Assembly (NCBI GenBank): GCA_947453155.1
Contig: CANGFE010000028.1
Span: 1 to 32,307, forward strand
DNA: 32,307 nt
Reading direction: 5' to 3'
Source: Beijerinckiaceae bacterium
Lineage (GTDB): Bacteria > Pseudomonadota > Alphaproteobacteria > Rhizobiales > Beijerinckiaceae
Below the pieces are notes generated by a model, which did no database searches, had not been told where the DNA came from, and worked only from the letters and a program-made list of their open reading frames with translations. Within the stretch, counting starts at the first letter, position 1. Each line of letters begins with the position of its first letter. The position numbers were made by a program, and so were the translations under genes. Shown in pieces: positions 1-8,102 of the stretch.

Positions 1-24
1 GACGCACTCCACCCGGGTCACTGA
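1..24 (+). CDS. atpB: ATP synthase F0 subunit a, last 7 codons (partial)
   Basis: The first 24 bases read DALHPGH followed by TGA. This is the usual C-terminus of subunit a in Hyphomicrobiales, where it closes the last transmembrane helix. Subunit a forms the proton half-channels against the c-ring. The position directly upstream of atpE is the expected F0 order (atpI-atpB-atpE-atpF'-atpF). Only the tail is inside the window, so the call rests on the short C-terminal motif and on gene order. Confidence 0.8.
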   Translation, partial: DALHPGH

Positions 25-80
25 TAAATATCTGAACAACAAATAGTAGACCCAACAAAACCCTCTGAAGGAGTTTCAAA

Positions 81-308
81 ATGGATCCTATTGCAGCGAA
101 ATACATCGGCGCCGGTCTGGCTACCATCGGCATGGGCGGCGCGGCTATTGGCGTCGGCGCCATCTTCGGCCAGTTCCTCTCGGGCGCTCTGCGCAATCCG
201 TCGGCTGCTGACGGCCAGTTCGGCCGCGCCTTCATCGGCGCCGCGCTCGCTGAAGGTCTGGGCGTGTTCTCGTTCCTGGTCGCTCTTCTGCTCCTGTTCG
301 TGGTGTAA
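81..308 (+). CDS. atpE: ATP synthase F0 subunit c
   Basis: This 75-residue protein is the c-ring subunit, whose ring turns as protons pass at the a/c interface. Two membrane helices are evident (about residues 10-32 and 50-74), joined by the polar R38-N39-P40 loop that contacts the F1 central stalk. The proton-carrying carboxylate is Glu58 in the second helix (ALAEGLG). The length is normal for the family. A good ribosome-binding site (GAAGGAG) lies about 8 bases before the ATG at 81. A strong hairpin with a T-run follows the stop, which could favour the higher copy number of c over the stalk subunits. Confidence 0.97.
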   Translation: MDPIAAKYIGAGLATIGMGGAAIGVGAIFGQFLSGALRNPSAADGQFGRAFIGAALAEGLGVFSFLVALLLLFVV

Positions 309-320
309 AGCCCACGTTTG

Positions 321-352
321 CGCGGCCGCCTGAAAATGGCGGCCGCGTTTTT
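321..352 (+). terminator. Intrinsic terminator-like hairpin between atpE and atpF'
   Basis: A perfect 10-bp GC-rich stem (321-330 with 338-347, arm CGCGGCCGCC) with a 7-base loop is followed at once by TTTTT (348-352). It has all the marks of a factor-independent terminator but lies inside the F0 operon. It probably acts as a partial terminator or a 3'-end protector giving more atpE than stalk mRNA. That function is inferred from its form and place. Confidence 0.75.
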
Positions 353-386
353 CCTATTTCCTTTCCAAGCTTCATCCGGACGCGAC

Positions 387-935
387 ATGGCAACCTCGGC
401 AACGAACACAACGGCCCACACAGAAGCCCCCGGCGGTCACGCCAAGGGTCCCTTCCCGCCGTTCGACCCGAACGTTTTCGCGCCCCAGCTGATCTGGCTG
501 GCGCTGACTTTCGGCGCGCTCTATCTCCTCATGTCGCGTATTGCGCTGCCGCGCATCGAAAACATTCTCGAAGCCCGTCGCGCGCGCATTGCCGCTGATG
601 TCGACGATGCTGCTTCGATGCAGGGCAAGGCGCAGGCCGCCGGCGCTGCTTATGAAAAGACACTCGCTGATGCCAAGGCTTCGGCTCAGGCAACTGCCCA
701 GTCCACGCGCGACAAGCTGGCCGCTGACTCGGCTGCCAAGCGCAAGACGCTGGAAGATCAGCTCAATGCCAAACTCGCCGATGCCGAGCGTTCGATTGCC
801 GGCACCAAGGCACAGGCCATGAGCCATGTGACTGAAATCGCCACCACCGCTGCAGCTGACATTGTTGCGCATCTGACCGGAAAACCGGCGGACGTGCAGA
901 AGATCGCTGCCGCCATCGCCTCGACCAAGGCGTAA
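387..935 (+). CDS. atpG: ATP synthase F0 subunit b' (second stalk subunit)
   Basis: This is the b' subunit of the peripheral stalk, which pairs with b to hold F1 still against the rotating c-ring. The protein is 182 residues from the ATG at 387. A polar, proline-rich N-terminus precedes one membrane helix (about residues 33-53). A long Ala/Lys/Glu/Gln-rich coiled coil then runs to the C-terminus. An upstream in-frame ATG at 318 would place the terminator hairpin inside the coding region, so 387 (MATSAT) is preferred. A separate b' gene before b is typical of alphaproteobacteria. The symbol varies between atpG, atpF' and atpX. The next gene starts 8 bases after the stop. Confidence 0.92.
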   Translation: MATSATNTTAHTEAPGGHAKGPFPPFDPNVFAPQLIWLALTFGALYLLMSRIALPRIENILEARRARIAADVDDAASMQGKAQAAGAAYEKTLADAKASAQATAQSTRDKLAADSAAKRKTLEDQLNAKLADAERSIAGTKAQAMSHVTEIATTAAADIVAHLTGKPADVQKIAAAIASTKA

Positions 936-943
936 GGAGAGAT

Positions 944-1429
944 ATGATGTTGAACGACGCCTTTTTCGTCGCCCTCGGCTTCTTCCTCTTCGTCGCGCTG
1001 CTGGGCTATCTCGGCGTGCACAAGACAATCGGAAAGTCGCTCGATGAGCGCGGCCAGAAGATCCAGGCAGAACTCGACGAAGCCAAGCGCTTGCGTGAAG
1101 AAGCAGCCGCCGTGCTCGCCTCTTTCGAGAAGAAGCGTACGGAAGCTGAAGCCGAAGCTCAGGCCATTGTTGCTCAGGCCCGCGCCGAAGCTGAAGAGCT
1201 TGCCAAGGAAGCCGCCGTGCGCATGGAAGAATTCATCGCGCGCCGCACCCAGCAGGCCGAAGGCAAGATTGCCGCTGCTGAAGCCCAAGCCGCTCAGGAC
1301 GTGCGCGCTGCAGCGGCTGATGCTGCTGTGAAGGCTGCTGAAGTCGTGCTGACGGCAGAAGCCAAGGGTGCAACCGGCGAAGCGCTGGTCGCCAAGGGCA
1401 TCGCCGATTTGAAGGCACTGATGCACTAA
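944..1429 (+). CDS. atpF: ATP synthase F0 subunit b
   Basis: This is the b subunit of the peripheral stalk, 161 residues long. One membrane helix lies at about residues 5-25. It is followed by the conserved KSLDERG turn and then an Ala/Glu/Lys-rich coiled coil rich in EAEA-type repeats that dimerises with b' and binds delta on F1. AAGGAGAG sits 6-12 bases before the ATG, and a second ATG follows directly at 947. It is the last gene of the F0 operon, as the terminator at 1453 confirms. The F1 genes are not in the window, in line with the split F0/F1 operons of this order. Confidence 0.95.
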   Translation: MMLNDAFFVALGFFLFVALLGYLGVHKTIGKSLDERGQKIQAELDEAKRLREEAAAVLASFEKKRTEAEAEAQAIVAQARAEAEELAKEAAVRMEEFIARRTQQAEGKIAAAEAQAAQDVRAAAADAAVKAAEVVLTAEAKGATGEALVAKGIADLKALMH

Positions 1430-1452
1430 GCATCATCGCTCTCGCGAATTCA

Positions 1453-1486
1453 AAAACCCCGGTGTGAAAACACCGGGGTTTTTTAT
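1453..1486 (+). terminator. Intrinsic terminator of the F0 atp operon
   Basis: A perfect 13-bp stem (1453-1465 with 1470-1482) is closed by a GAAA tetraloop, with a run of six T from 1479 to 1484. It stands 24 bases after the atpF stop. With A on one side and T on the other it could act in both directions, so it may also stop transcripts arriving from the gcv operon. Confidence 0.93.
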
Positions 1487-1500
1487 TGCCTTCTCAGCGC

Positions 1501-1602
1501 CGTCATTGCGAGGAGCATAGCGACGCGGCAATCCATAGCGCTAACGCCAAGAGGTCGGTGCTATGGATTGCCGCGTCGGCCTACGGCCTCCTCGCAATGA
1601 CG
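1501..1602. repeat. Palindromic intergenic repeat, copy A
   Basis: The ends CGTCATTGCGAGGAG (1501-1515) and its exact complement (1588-1602) form a 15-bp outer stem. A second perfect 19-bp stem pairs 1521-1539 with 1560-1578. A 20-base apical loop and a small GGCC-tac-GGCC side hairpin complete a long cruciform-like element. The same ends occur in copies B, C and D. Such interspersed repeats with CGTCATTGCGAG ends are familiar in alphaproteobacterial genomes. They may be non-autonomous mobile units; no transposase is seen. Confidence 0.85.
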
Positions 1603-1730
1603 AAGGAAAGGGTGCGAGCTATGGACCGGGATGTGTAATGGCAGGTGCAGCCAAGTCGAAAGAGTAACGAGGCTTGCCACTGTATCTCGGTCACCGCACG
1701 ATAAAGATCACTCACAAGCCACATCAAACC

Positions 1731-1816
1731 CGTCATTGCGAGCGAAGCGAAGCAACCCAGGAGCCTCACGTGGGGCCTTCTGGATTGCTTCGGAGCTCAC
1801 GCTCCTCGCAATGACG
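1731..1816. repeat. Palindromic intergenic repeat, copy B
   Basis: The ends CGTCATTGCGAG (1731-1742) and CTCGCAATGACG (1805-1816) are exact complements. The inner arms, around GAAGCAACCCAG and CTGGATTGCTTC, pair imperfectly. The element belongs to the same family as copy A, 128 bases away, but has the GCGAAGCGAAGC variant next to its left end. Its right end reaches the 3' end of gcvPB, 11 bases from the stop codon. The 1603-1730 spacer between A and B shows no gene or clear signal. Confidence 0.82.
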
Positions 1817-1827
1817 GGCTTTGCCCG

Positions 1828-3402
1828 TCACTCCGCCGCTTGTTGCGCGTCCGTGATCGGCTGCGGCGGTGTCCAGCGCAACACGGGGGCGCGTGCGGCG
1901 CGGGTTTCATCCAGACGACGACGTGGCGCATAGAAGGGCGCGCCTTCAAAACGCGTTTTCTCGCCGCGCAGCGCGCTCATCGCCAGATCGCGCAAGGTCA
2001 TGATGAAGAGCTCGAGAGACGCAAGGCTCTCAGACTCGGTCGGCTCGATCAGCATCGCGCCATGGACCACCAGCGGGAAATACATGGTCATCGGATGATA
2101 ACCCTCGTCGATCATGGCTTTCGCAAAATCGAGCGTGGTGACGCCCGTGTCCTTCAGCCAAGCATCATCGAACAGCACTTCATGCATGCAGGGACGATTG
2201 CCAAAGGGCAGGCTCATCAGATCAGCCAGACGCGCGCGCACGTAATTGGCGTTCAGCACCGCATCTTCTGACGCTTGCTTCAGACCATCCGAACCATGCG
2301 AGAGGATGTAAGACAGAGCCCGTACGAACATGCCCATCTGCCCGTGAAACGCCGTGAGGCGACCCAAAGCCTGCGTGCCAATGGCATCTTCCACCAGTGC
2401 GAGCTTGTCGCCATCGCGCTTGATGAAAGGCACTGGCGCAAAAGGCGCCAGACGCGAGGACAGCACCACCGGACCCGCACCCGGACCACCACCGCCATGC
2501 GGTGTGGAGAATGTCTTGTGCAGATTGATGTGCATGGCATCAATGCCGAGATCACCCGGGCGCACCTTACCAACGATGGCGTTGAAATTGGCGCCGTCGC
2601 AATAGAAGTAACCGCCGCCCTCATGCAGGATTTGCGCAATCTCGACGATCTGGCGCTCGAACAAGCCGCAAGTATTCGGATTGGTCAGCATGATGGCCGC
2701 TACTTCCGGCCCCATCAAAGCGCGCACCGCATCGGGATGCACATTGCCATCAGCGCCTGCTGGCACTGAGCGCACTTCAAAACCAATGGCGGCCGCTGTT
2801 GCGGGGTTCGTACCATGCGCGCTTTCGGGAACCAGCACGACTTTGCGCAAAGCGCCTTCACCCTTGGCTTCAATCGCCGCCTTGATCGCCGCCATGCCGC
2901 AATATTCGCCGTGTGCGCCAGCCTTTGGCGACATAGCGACAGCATCCATATTGGTCAGCGTCATCAACCAGCCCGCCAGCTCTTCAATGAGCGTGAGCGC
3001 GCCTTGCACGGTTGATTGCGGTTGCAGCGGATGAATGTCCGAAAAACCCGGCAAACGCGCCATGGATTCATTCAGCCGCGGATTATGCTTCATCGTGCAG
3101 GAGCCAAGCGGATAAAGCCCGGAGTCGATCGCATAATTTTTTTGCGAGAGGCGCACATAATGGCGCATGGTTTCAGGTTCTGAGAGACCCGGCAGACCGA
3201 TCTCTTCCTCGCGCGCCAGATGGCCTAAGCGCGATACGAAGCTTGCCGGCTCATCGAGATCAACGCCGGTCACATCGGTGCGGCCGATCTCAAAGAGCAA
3301 AGCCTCTTCCATTTGCAGGCCGCGATTGCGCGTGAAGGTTTCGTGCGACGCAACAGCGGAGTCTTTTGGTGTGGTGGGACGCCCTTGATTATTCAGCATC
3401 AC
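1828..3402 (-). CDS. gcvPB: Glycine dehydrogenase (decarboxylating) subunit 2
   Basis: This is the C-terminal half of the P-protein of the glycine cleavage system, which decarboxylates glycine on pyridoxal phosphate and passes aminomethyl to the lipoyl arm of GcvH. The protein is 524 residues, usual for the split form. The PLP lysine is K296 in [19 protein letters not shown], a hallmark of the family. A glycine-rich loop and a CDGANFNAI segment precede it. It overlaps gcvPA by 4 bases (ATGA), so the two halves are translationally coupled, as suits a heterotetramer. The stop codon lies in a short hairpin bordering repeat B. The start at 3402 is fixed by the overlap. Confidence 0.96.
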   Translation of the reverse strand: MMLNNQGRPTTPKDSAVASHETFTRNRGLQMEEALLFEIGRTDVTGVDLDEPASFVSRLGHLAREEEIGLPGLSEPETMRHYVRLSQKNYAIDSGLYPLGSCTMKHNPRLNESMARLPGFSDIHPLQPQSTVQGALTLIEELAGWLMTLTNMDAVAMSPKAGAHGEYCGMAAIKAAIEAKGEGALRKVVLVPESAHGTNPATAAAIGFEVRSVPAGADGNVHPDAVRALMGPEVAAIMLTNPNTCGLFERQIVEIAQILHEGGGYFYCDGANFNAIVGKVRPGDLGIDAMHINLHKTFSTPHGGGGPGAGPVVLSSRLAPFAPVPFIKRDGDKLALVEDAIGTQALGRLTAFHGQMGMFVRALSYILSHGSDGLKQASEDAVLNANYVRARLADLMSLPFGNRPCMHEVLFDDAWLKDTGVTTLDFAKAMIDEGYHPMTMYFPLVVHGAMLIEPTESESLASLELFIMTLRDLAMSALRGEKTRFEGAPFYAPRRRLDETRAARAPVLRWTPPQPITDAQQAAE

Positions 3403-4739
3403 AACACCTCCTTGAGCGCGGCGACAAAGGTCGCACGGTCTTCATCCGTATTCACTTCCGTATTGGCGACAATGATCAGATCATCGAGACCTTTGCCCGA
3501 CAGCAGACGCGATACAGGTACACCGCCCAGCACGCCTTTGGCGGCGAGTTTTTCGATCACATCAGCAGCCTTGCCCGGCACGCGGATGGTGAATTCGTTG
3601 AAGAAGCTCTGGTTGAGAACCTCAACGCCTTTCACACCCGCCAGCAGGCCCGAGAGCTGCACAGCATTGGCGTGATTGATGCGGGCAAGACGCTTCAATC
3701 CGGCTTCACCGAGCAATGTCATGTGAATGGTGAAAGCGAGCGCGCAGAGTCCTGAATTGGTGCAGATGTTCGAGGTCGCCTTGTCGCGGCGAATATGCTG
3801 TTCGCGCGTCGAGAGCGTCAGCACGAAGCCACGGCGACCTTCTGCATCAAGCGTTTCACCACACAGACGGCCGGGCATTTGGCGCACATATTTGGTGCGC
3901 GTGGCGAAGAGACCCACATAAGGGCCACCAAAATTCAGCGCATTGCCGATAGACTGGCCTTCGCCCACCACAATATCAGCGCCCATCGCACCGGGTGATT
4001 TCAGCGCGGCCAGCGACACAACTTCGGTGAAGACGGCGATCAGCAAAGCGCCATTGGCATGGCATTTTTCTGCAATGGCGGTAAGATCGCGCGGATTGCC
4101 GAAAAAGTCGGGCGTCTGCACAACCACGCAAGAGGTCGTGGCATCAATCTGCGAGAGAATATCTTCTGATGCGCGCACATCGGCATCCATCGTCACGACA
4201 TCATCGCCTGCGAGCTGCGATTGCGTGCGCACGACTTCGGCATAATGCGGATGCAGACCACCCGACAGCACCGCCTTTTTGCGGCGCGTGACGCGATGGG
4301 CCATCAGCACGGCTTCGGCTGTGCCGGTGGAGCCGTCATACATGGAGGCATTGGCGACATCCATGCCGGTGAGCAAAGCCACCTGCGTCTGGAACTCGAA
4401 CAGATATTGCAGCGTGCCCTGCGAGATTTCCGGCTGATAAGGCGTGTAGCTCGTCAAAAATTCCGAGCGCTGCAGGAGATGATCAACGGTTGCCGGCACA
4501 TGATGCTTGTAGGCACCTGCCCCAACGAAAAACGGCACGGATGAGGCAGGCACATTGCGTGCTGCCAAGCGACCAAGTTGGCGTGCAACATCGAGCTCGC
4601 CTTTGCGGCGTGGCAGATCGAGCGGATCTTTCAAGAGAAGATGCGCAGGCACATCGGCGAAAAGCTCATCGACATGCGTCACGCCCATGCGTGCCAGCAT
4701 GCCGGAGCGGTCAGTTTCGGAAAGCGGCAAATAGCGCAT
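3399..4739 (-). CDS. gcvPA: Glycine dehydrogenase (decarboxylating) subunit 1
   Basis: This is the N-terminal half of the P-protein, 446 residues, with the family start [11 protein letters not shown]. It carries the fold-type I aminotransferase-like scaffold without the PLP lysine. Motifs include [26 protein letters not shown] and a [19 protein letters not shown] segment. Together with GcvPB it forms the active glycine decarboxylase. The gene sits between gcvH (12-base gap) and gcvPB (4-base overlap). Many Hyphomicrobiales have one fused gcvP of about 950 codons, so the split form is of some phylogenetic interest. Both halves look intact, so this is not a broken fused gene. Confidence 0.96.
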   Translation of the reverse strand: MRYLPLSETDRSGMLARMGVTHVDELFADVPAHLLLKDPLDLPRRKGELDVARQLGRLAARNVPASSVPFFVGAGAYKHHVPATVDHLLQRSEFLTSYTPYQPEISQGTLQYLFEFQTQVALLTGMDVANASMYDGSTGTAEAVLMAHRVTRRKKAVLSGGLHPHYAEVVRTQSQLAGDDVVTMDADVRASEDILSQIDATTSCVVVQTPDFFGNPRDLTAIAEKCHANGALLIAVFTEVVSLAALKSPGAMGADIVVGEGQSIGNALNFGGPYVGLFATRTKYVRQMPGRLCGETLDAEGRRGFVLTLSTREQHIRRDKATSNICTNSGLCALAFTIHMTLLGEAGLKRLARINHANAVQLSGLLAGVKGVEVLNQSFFNEFTIRVPGKAADVIEKLAAKGVLGGVPVSRLLSGKGLDDLIIVANTEVNTDEDRATFVAALKEVL

Positions 4740-4751
4740 GGATCAAAATCC

Positions 4752-5129
4752 TCAGCTGCAGGAGGAGACGAAAGCCTGATAGGCGGCTTCATCCATCAAT
4801 TCGGAGAGTTCGGCCTTGTCCTTGATTTTGATTTTCAAGAACCAGCCTTTGCCGGCGGGATCTTCATTGACGAGGCCCGGCTGGCCTTCAATCGCGCCAT
4901 TCACATCGACGACTTCGCCCGATACAGGCGCATAGACTTCGCTGGCGGCTTTCACGCTTTCAACGACTGCGGCTTCCGCACCTTTGGCGACGACTTTGCC
5001 AGCCTGCGGCAATTCCACGAAGACGACATCGCCCAATTGGCCCTGTGCGAAATCGGTGATTCCGACAATGCCCACATCGCCTTCGACGCGGATATATTCA
5101 TGATCCTTGGTGTAGCGGGTCTCGGACAT
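4752..5129 (-). CDS. gcvH: Glycine cleavage system H protein
   Basis: This 125-residue lipoyl carrier shuttles the aminomethyl and reduced lipoyl groups between the P, T and L proteins. The lipoylated residue is K60 in the conserved VESVKAASE hairpin. Other marks are the N-terminal YTKDHEYI segment and the APVSGEV strand. The length is normal. The start codon shares one base with the gcvT stop (TAATG), so translation is coupled. No L-protein gene (lpd) is in the operon; it is normally supplied by the 2-oxoacid dehydrogenases. Confidence 0.97.
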   Translation of the reverse strand: MSETRYTKDHEYIRVEGDVGIVGITDFAQGQLGDVVFVELPQAGKVVAKGAEAAVVESVKAASEVYAPVSGEVVDVNGAIEGQPGLVNEDPAGKGWFLKIKIKDKAELSELMDEAAYQAFVSSCS

Positions 5130-6250
5130 TAGGGGCCTCGATAGTAGCGTGTGGGAACAAAGGGAAAGGCGACAACGCGCGCCGGCAATGGCTTGCCGCG
5201 CACGATGAGATTGAGTTCGGTGCCGAGAGCCGCATGGGCTGCATCGACATAGCCCATGGCAATGGGCTTTTGCAGCGACGGCGCAAAACCGCCAGACGTC
5301 ACGCGGCCAACAATGGCGCCCGTGCTGTCAGCAATCTCCGCACCTTCGCGCGCAGGCGCTTTGCCATCGAGCGCAAGGCCGACGCGTTTGCGCGGCGCGC
5401 CTTCTGCCATGTGTTTCTGCACATGCGATGCACCGGGGAAACCACCTTCCGCACGGCGACGCTTGGAGATCGACCAGATGAGATTGCCCTCAATCGGCGT
5501 TGTTGTTGTGTCAATGTCGTGACCATAGAGGCAGAGGCCTGCCTCTAAACGCAGAGAGTCACGTGCGCCCAGACCAATCCATTTCACGCGCGCGTCCGCG
5601 AGCAATGTTTGCGCAAAGCTTTCAGCCTGCGCGTCCGGCACAGAGATTTCATAACCATCTTCACCCGTATAGCCGGAGCGCGAGATGTAGAGTTCGACAT
5701 CATTGTGCGCTAAATTCTTTGCCGACATGAACGGCATCAGCTCCACACCCGGCAAGAGCTTCGACAAGACAGCCGAGGCCAAGGGCCCTTGCAGCGCGAT
5801 CAGCGCGCGTGTGTTGAGAATATCGAGTTTGAGATCAGGCAAAGCGCGCGCGATATGGGCGAAGTCTTGATGCTTGCAAGCCGCATTCACGACGAGAAAG
5901 AGGCGATCATCTGAAAGCCGCGTCACCATCATATCGTCGAGGATGCCGCCTTCCGCATTGAGCAATTGCGTGTAGCGGATGCGCCCCTGCGCGAGGCTCG
6001 CAATATCGCCGGGCACCAGCGTCTCGAACCGCGCAATGACATTGGTGCCCGACAGAAAAGCCTGTCCCATATGCGAGACATCAAACAGCCCGGCCTTTTC
6101 ACGCGTGTGCAAATGTTCGGTGAGAATCCCGTCGGGATATTGCACCGGCATGTCATAGCCAGCGAAAGGCACCATGCGCGCGCCTGCAGCGCGATGCAGC
6201 GCATGGAGCGGCGTCACCGCCAAAGGGGCATTATCGGAAGCATCAGTCAT
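5129..6250 (-). CDS. gcvT: Glycine cleavage system aminomethyltransferase (T protein)
   Basis: GcvT moves the methylene group from the aminomethyl-lipoyl arm of GcvH to tetrahydrofolate, releasing ammonia. The protein has 373 residues. Family motifs are [15 protein letters not shown] near residue 50, [13 protein letters not shown] in the middle, and [18 protein letters not shown] around residue 240, which form the folate site. The C-terminal barrel domain ends with [12 protein letters not shown]. It is the first gene of the operon, 60 bases downstream of the riboswitch. The ribosome-binding site before the ATG at 6250 is weak (GGTGATGA), which would allow control at the level of translation. 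Confidence 0.96.
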   Translation of the reverse strand: MTDASDNAPLAVTPLHALHRAAGARMVPFAGYDMPVQYPDGILTEHLHTREKAGLFDVSHMGQAFLSGTNVIARFETLVPGDIASLAQGRIRYTQLLNAEGGILDDMMVTRLSDDRLFLVVNAACKHQDFAHIARALPDLKLDILNTRALIALQGPLASAVLSKLLPGVELMPFMSAKNLAHNDVELYISRSGYTGEDGYEISVPDAQAESFAQTLLADARVKWIGLGARDSLRLEAGLCLYGHDIDTTTTPIEGNLIWSISKRRRAEGGFPGASHVQKHMAEGAPRKRVGLALDGKAPAREGAEIADSTGAIVGRVTSGGFAPSLQKPIAMGYVDAAHAALGTELNLIVRGKPLPARVVAFPFVPTRYYRGP

Positions 6251-6281
6251 TCATCACCGGACATGCGAGCGCGTTTCTGCT

Positions 6282-6304
6282 GAGGCCAGCCAAGTGCTGT
6301 CCTC
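6282..6304 (-). promoter_or_regulatory. Hairpin between the glycine riboswitch and gcvT
   Basis: On the minus strand GAGG-A-CAGC pairs with GCTG-G-CCTC, giving two 4-bp helices around one A-G mismatch, with a 5-base loop. It lies between the second aptamer and the gcvT start. No T-run follows, so it does not look like a plain terminator. It may be part of the expression platform or only a spacer structure. Confidence 0.4.
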
Positions 6305-6310
6305 ACGCGC

Positions 6311-6510
6311 CCCCTCTGTCCGTGTACCTGAGAGATTTCCCGCTCCTCACCTCAGAGAAGCAGTTACGCCCGTCGGTGGATCACGCCGCCATGCAACTGA
6401 CATGCGACTGATCACTTTCCAGAGTGTCATCCCCTCGCGGTCCTTTGGCCTGAGCGTTTCCGGGGCGGTTGCGCCTTCGGCGACGGCACCTAAGTGCCGC
6501 TCTCTTCCGC
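6311..6510 (-). promoter_or_regulatory. Tandem glycine riboswitch upstream of gcvT
   Basis: Reading the minus strand, the first aptamer runs from GCGGAAGAGAGCGG (about 6510) through CGCCGAAGGCGCAA and GGAAACGCTCAGGCCAAAGGACC to CACTCTGG (about 6419). The second follows directly, with CCACCGACGGGCGTAAC, then GAAATCTCTCAGGTACACGG and ACAGAGGGGG (about 6311). The CCGAAGG, CTCAGGC/CTCAGGT and GGAC(A/C) core elements occur in both, as in known two-aptamer glycine riboswitches. In this class glycine binding usually turns on the gcv genes, which fits the operon below. The 130 bases between it and the lipoprotein gene must hold the promoter. A palindrome CAGCTCAGCTG at 6604-6614 is the only other signal I noticed there. 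Confidence 0.92.
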
Positions 6511-6640
6511 GTGGGGTCTTTGGCTGACGAGAAGACGGTGCCTGAGTCTGACAAAACGAGTCAACCGCGACCAAGCCGCACAGCGACTTATGCCCAGCCT
6601 TTACAGCTCAGCTGCAAATCTTTGTTGCCGCTTTGAAACT

Positions 6641-7210
6641 TCAGCGCTTCGCGAGGCTGACGACGACCATGTAATCCTCATCCGCCTCTTCGCGCAGCCA
6701 CGGCACGGTGAGCGGGTCTGAGACGACCGCAAAGGTCGTGTTGGAGCCGCCTGGCGGGATGGTCGCTGTGATATTCACAACTTTCGACGTCAGGATTTTC
6801 TTGTCCGTTTCGCGACGGATGCCGATGCGCACGGGCACAGAGACGGTGCCTGCACCGCCCGCAGGGCCTGCCACAACGCGGCCGGCCACACCGACGCGGA
6901 TCGAAATCTGCTTATTGGCGACGGTGCATTCGCGTGCCGTGTCGGAAATTGCGAATTGATGGCGCAGACCAGCGCCCGAGCCGATCTGAGCGACACCGCC
7001 GCCTTCTTCGACATCCACGACCGGACATTCAACGCGGTCGGAATTATCCACCACGGACTCAACCGGCTTGGGAGCGGTGGTGGAATTGAACGCGATCAGA
7101 TTGGCGAGTTTCGTCATGGCCGAGGGCTCAGACGAGCCCGTGCTGCTGCCCGACGAGGCACAACCCGCCAGAAGCAGGGCGGAGGTGGTCGCTAGGAAAA
7201 CTTTCCTCAT
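6641..7210 (-). CDS. Putative lipoprotein of unknown function
   Basis: The protein is 189 residues from the ATG at 7210, with GGGAGGAATGAT as its ribosome-binding site. A lipoprotein signal peptide ends in a clear lipobox, LLAGC, making Cys17 the lipidated residue. A Ser/Gly-rich linker follows (residues 18-28). The mature part is beta-rich, with two further cysteines (in VECPVV and ARECTV) and a late PPGGSNTTF turn. I do not recognise a named family, although the layout resembles small conserved outer-membrane or periplasmic lipoproteins of this order. It lies 22 bases after the IalB-type gene on the same strand, so the two are probably co-transcribed. Confidence 0.8.
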   Translation of the reverse strand: MRKVFLATTSALLLAGCASSGSSTGSSEPSAMTKLANLIAFNSTTAPKPVESVVDNSDRVECPVVDVEEGGGVAQIGSGAGLRHQFAISDTARECTVANKQISIRVGVAGRVVAGPAGGAGTVSVPVRIGIRRETDKKILTSKVVNITATIPPGGSNTTFAVVSDPLTVPWLREEADEDYMVVVSLAKR

Positions 7211-7232
7211 ATCATTCCTCCCGATGCGCGGC

Positions 7233-7763
7233 TCACGGCAGCGCGTCAAATCCTTGGCCGAAGCCCGCCAGCGCTAGCGGCAGGCCCACACCTTCTTCCG
7301 GCGTATTGAACACAATGAAAGTGGCATTCTTGCCCGCTTTCAATTGGTCGACGAGCTTATCTTCCATCACGACTTCGGCCACGCAGCCGGTCGGCAGGCA
7401 GCGAACGAATCCAGCGCGGCCCACATCAATATTGTCGATCTTCAGGCCAAGACCGGCGGGAATCAGCACGCCCAAGGGGGCGATGACGCGCAAGAGGCGC
7501 GACTTGCCGTCGGCCGTCTTCAACATAATGACAACAAGACTCACATTGGGTTTGTCTTCTGCCGCAATGGACTGGATCAGCGCGCATTGTTCACGGGCGG
7601 CGCCCGGCGGCATCTCACAGCGCGTTTCCCAATCGCCATATTTGCCCTTCACCACGCCCTGAGCACGGGCCGCATCGACCCCACCGAGGGACAGGATCAG
7701 CGCTGAAAACAGGCTTAAAATCAGAAACTTAGCGGCCGCACGCGTGATCATCATCAGATCCAT
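7233..7763 (-). CDS. Invasion-associated locus B (IalB) family secreted protein
   Basis: This 176-residue exported protein has a signal peptide (hydrophobic core about residues 12-28) with a likely cleavage site ARA-QG after residue 34. The mature part starts with the YGDWETRC segment typical of the IalB family. It has a Cys pair in ETRC...EQC and another in RCLPTGC, probably forming disulfides. IalB was named from Bartonella erythrocyte invasion, but the family is widespread in free-living Hyphomicrobiales, so the name does not imply virulence here. In-frame ATGs at 7754 and 7751 are possible alternative starts. It is followed by the lipoprotein gene and divergent from coxB. Confidence 0.88.
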   Translation of the reverse strand: MDLMMITRAAAKFLILSLFSALILSLGGVDAARAQGVVKGKYGDWETRCEMPPGAAREQCALIQSIAAEDKPNVSLVVIMLKTADGKSRLLRVIAPLGVLIPAGLGLKIDNIDVGRAGFVRCLPTGCVAEVVMEDKLVDQLKAGKNATFIVFNTPEEGVGLPLALAGFGQGFDALP

Positions 7764-8102
7764 TCCGGGGCTGGGCCCCGTGCCAGCGGGCGCTCAAGCC
7801 CGCTCGTTTTCTTGCCCGTTGGGGTAACAAATGCCCCGTCCCTGTCAAGTCGGGATGACTTGAGGCCCCAAAATCCCGCCCCTTTTGGCAGCCCGCTGAT
7901 TTGACGCTGCCTTCGGCGGTCATATGCCGCAAGCTCTTGGCCGATGGATCGTGTTGCGCTTGCGGCCGCTTTGTGGTTTTGAACTGCCACGTGCCAAACC
8001 CGAGACTCAAACAAGCGGGATTGGATACGCGCGGGCGAAAATAGGCCGGGGGAACGTCCGCGCGCCAAAATGATATTCCCACGGCGCAGCAGGAGCGATG
8101 AC
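7764..8102. other. Intergenic region between ialB-like gene and coxB
   Basis: This stretch of about 340 bases between divergent genes has no convincing coding region. It should hold the promoters of both units, but I cannot identify them with confidence. Structured parts are a 7-bp inverted repeat TCAAGTC-GGGAT-GACTTGA (7845-7863), a weaker CCAAAA...TTTTGG pair (7868-7888), GGGG...CCCC around 7821-7837, and a CACGTG box near 7989. Confidence 0.6.

Noticed and set aside
372-1426. Minus-strand open frames opposite atpF' and atpF
   Set aside because: The coiled-coil genes on the plus strand are certain; the reverse frames show no family features.
1453-1816. Possible CRISPR array from repeated palindromic units
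   Set aside because: There are only two diverged elements without regular spacers or cas genes; they fit dispersed intergenic repeats.
3399-3402. Possible frameshift splitting a fused gcvP
   Set aside because: GcvPA and GcvPB have the normal lengths and ends of the split family, and the ATGA overlap is a usual coupling, so the gene is not broken.
6347-6574. 75-codon frame on the minus strand within the gcv leader
   Set aside because: The sequence is explained by the conserved tandem glycine riboswitch.
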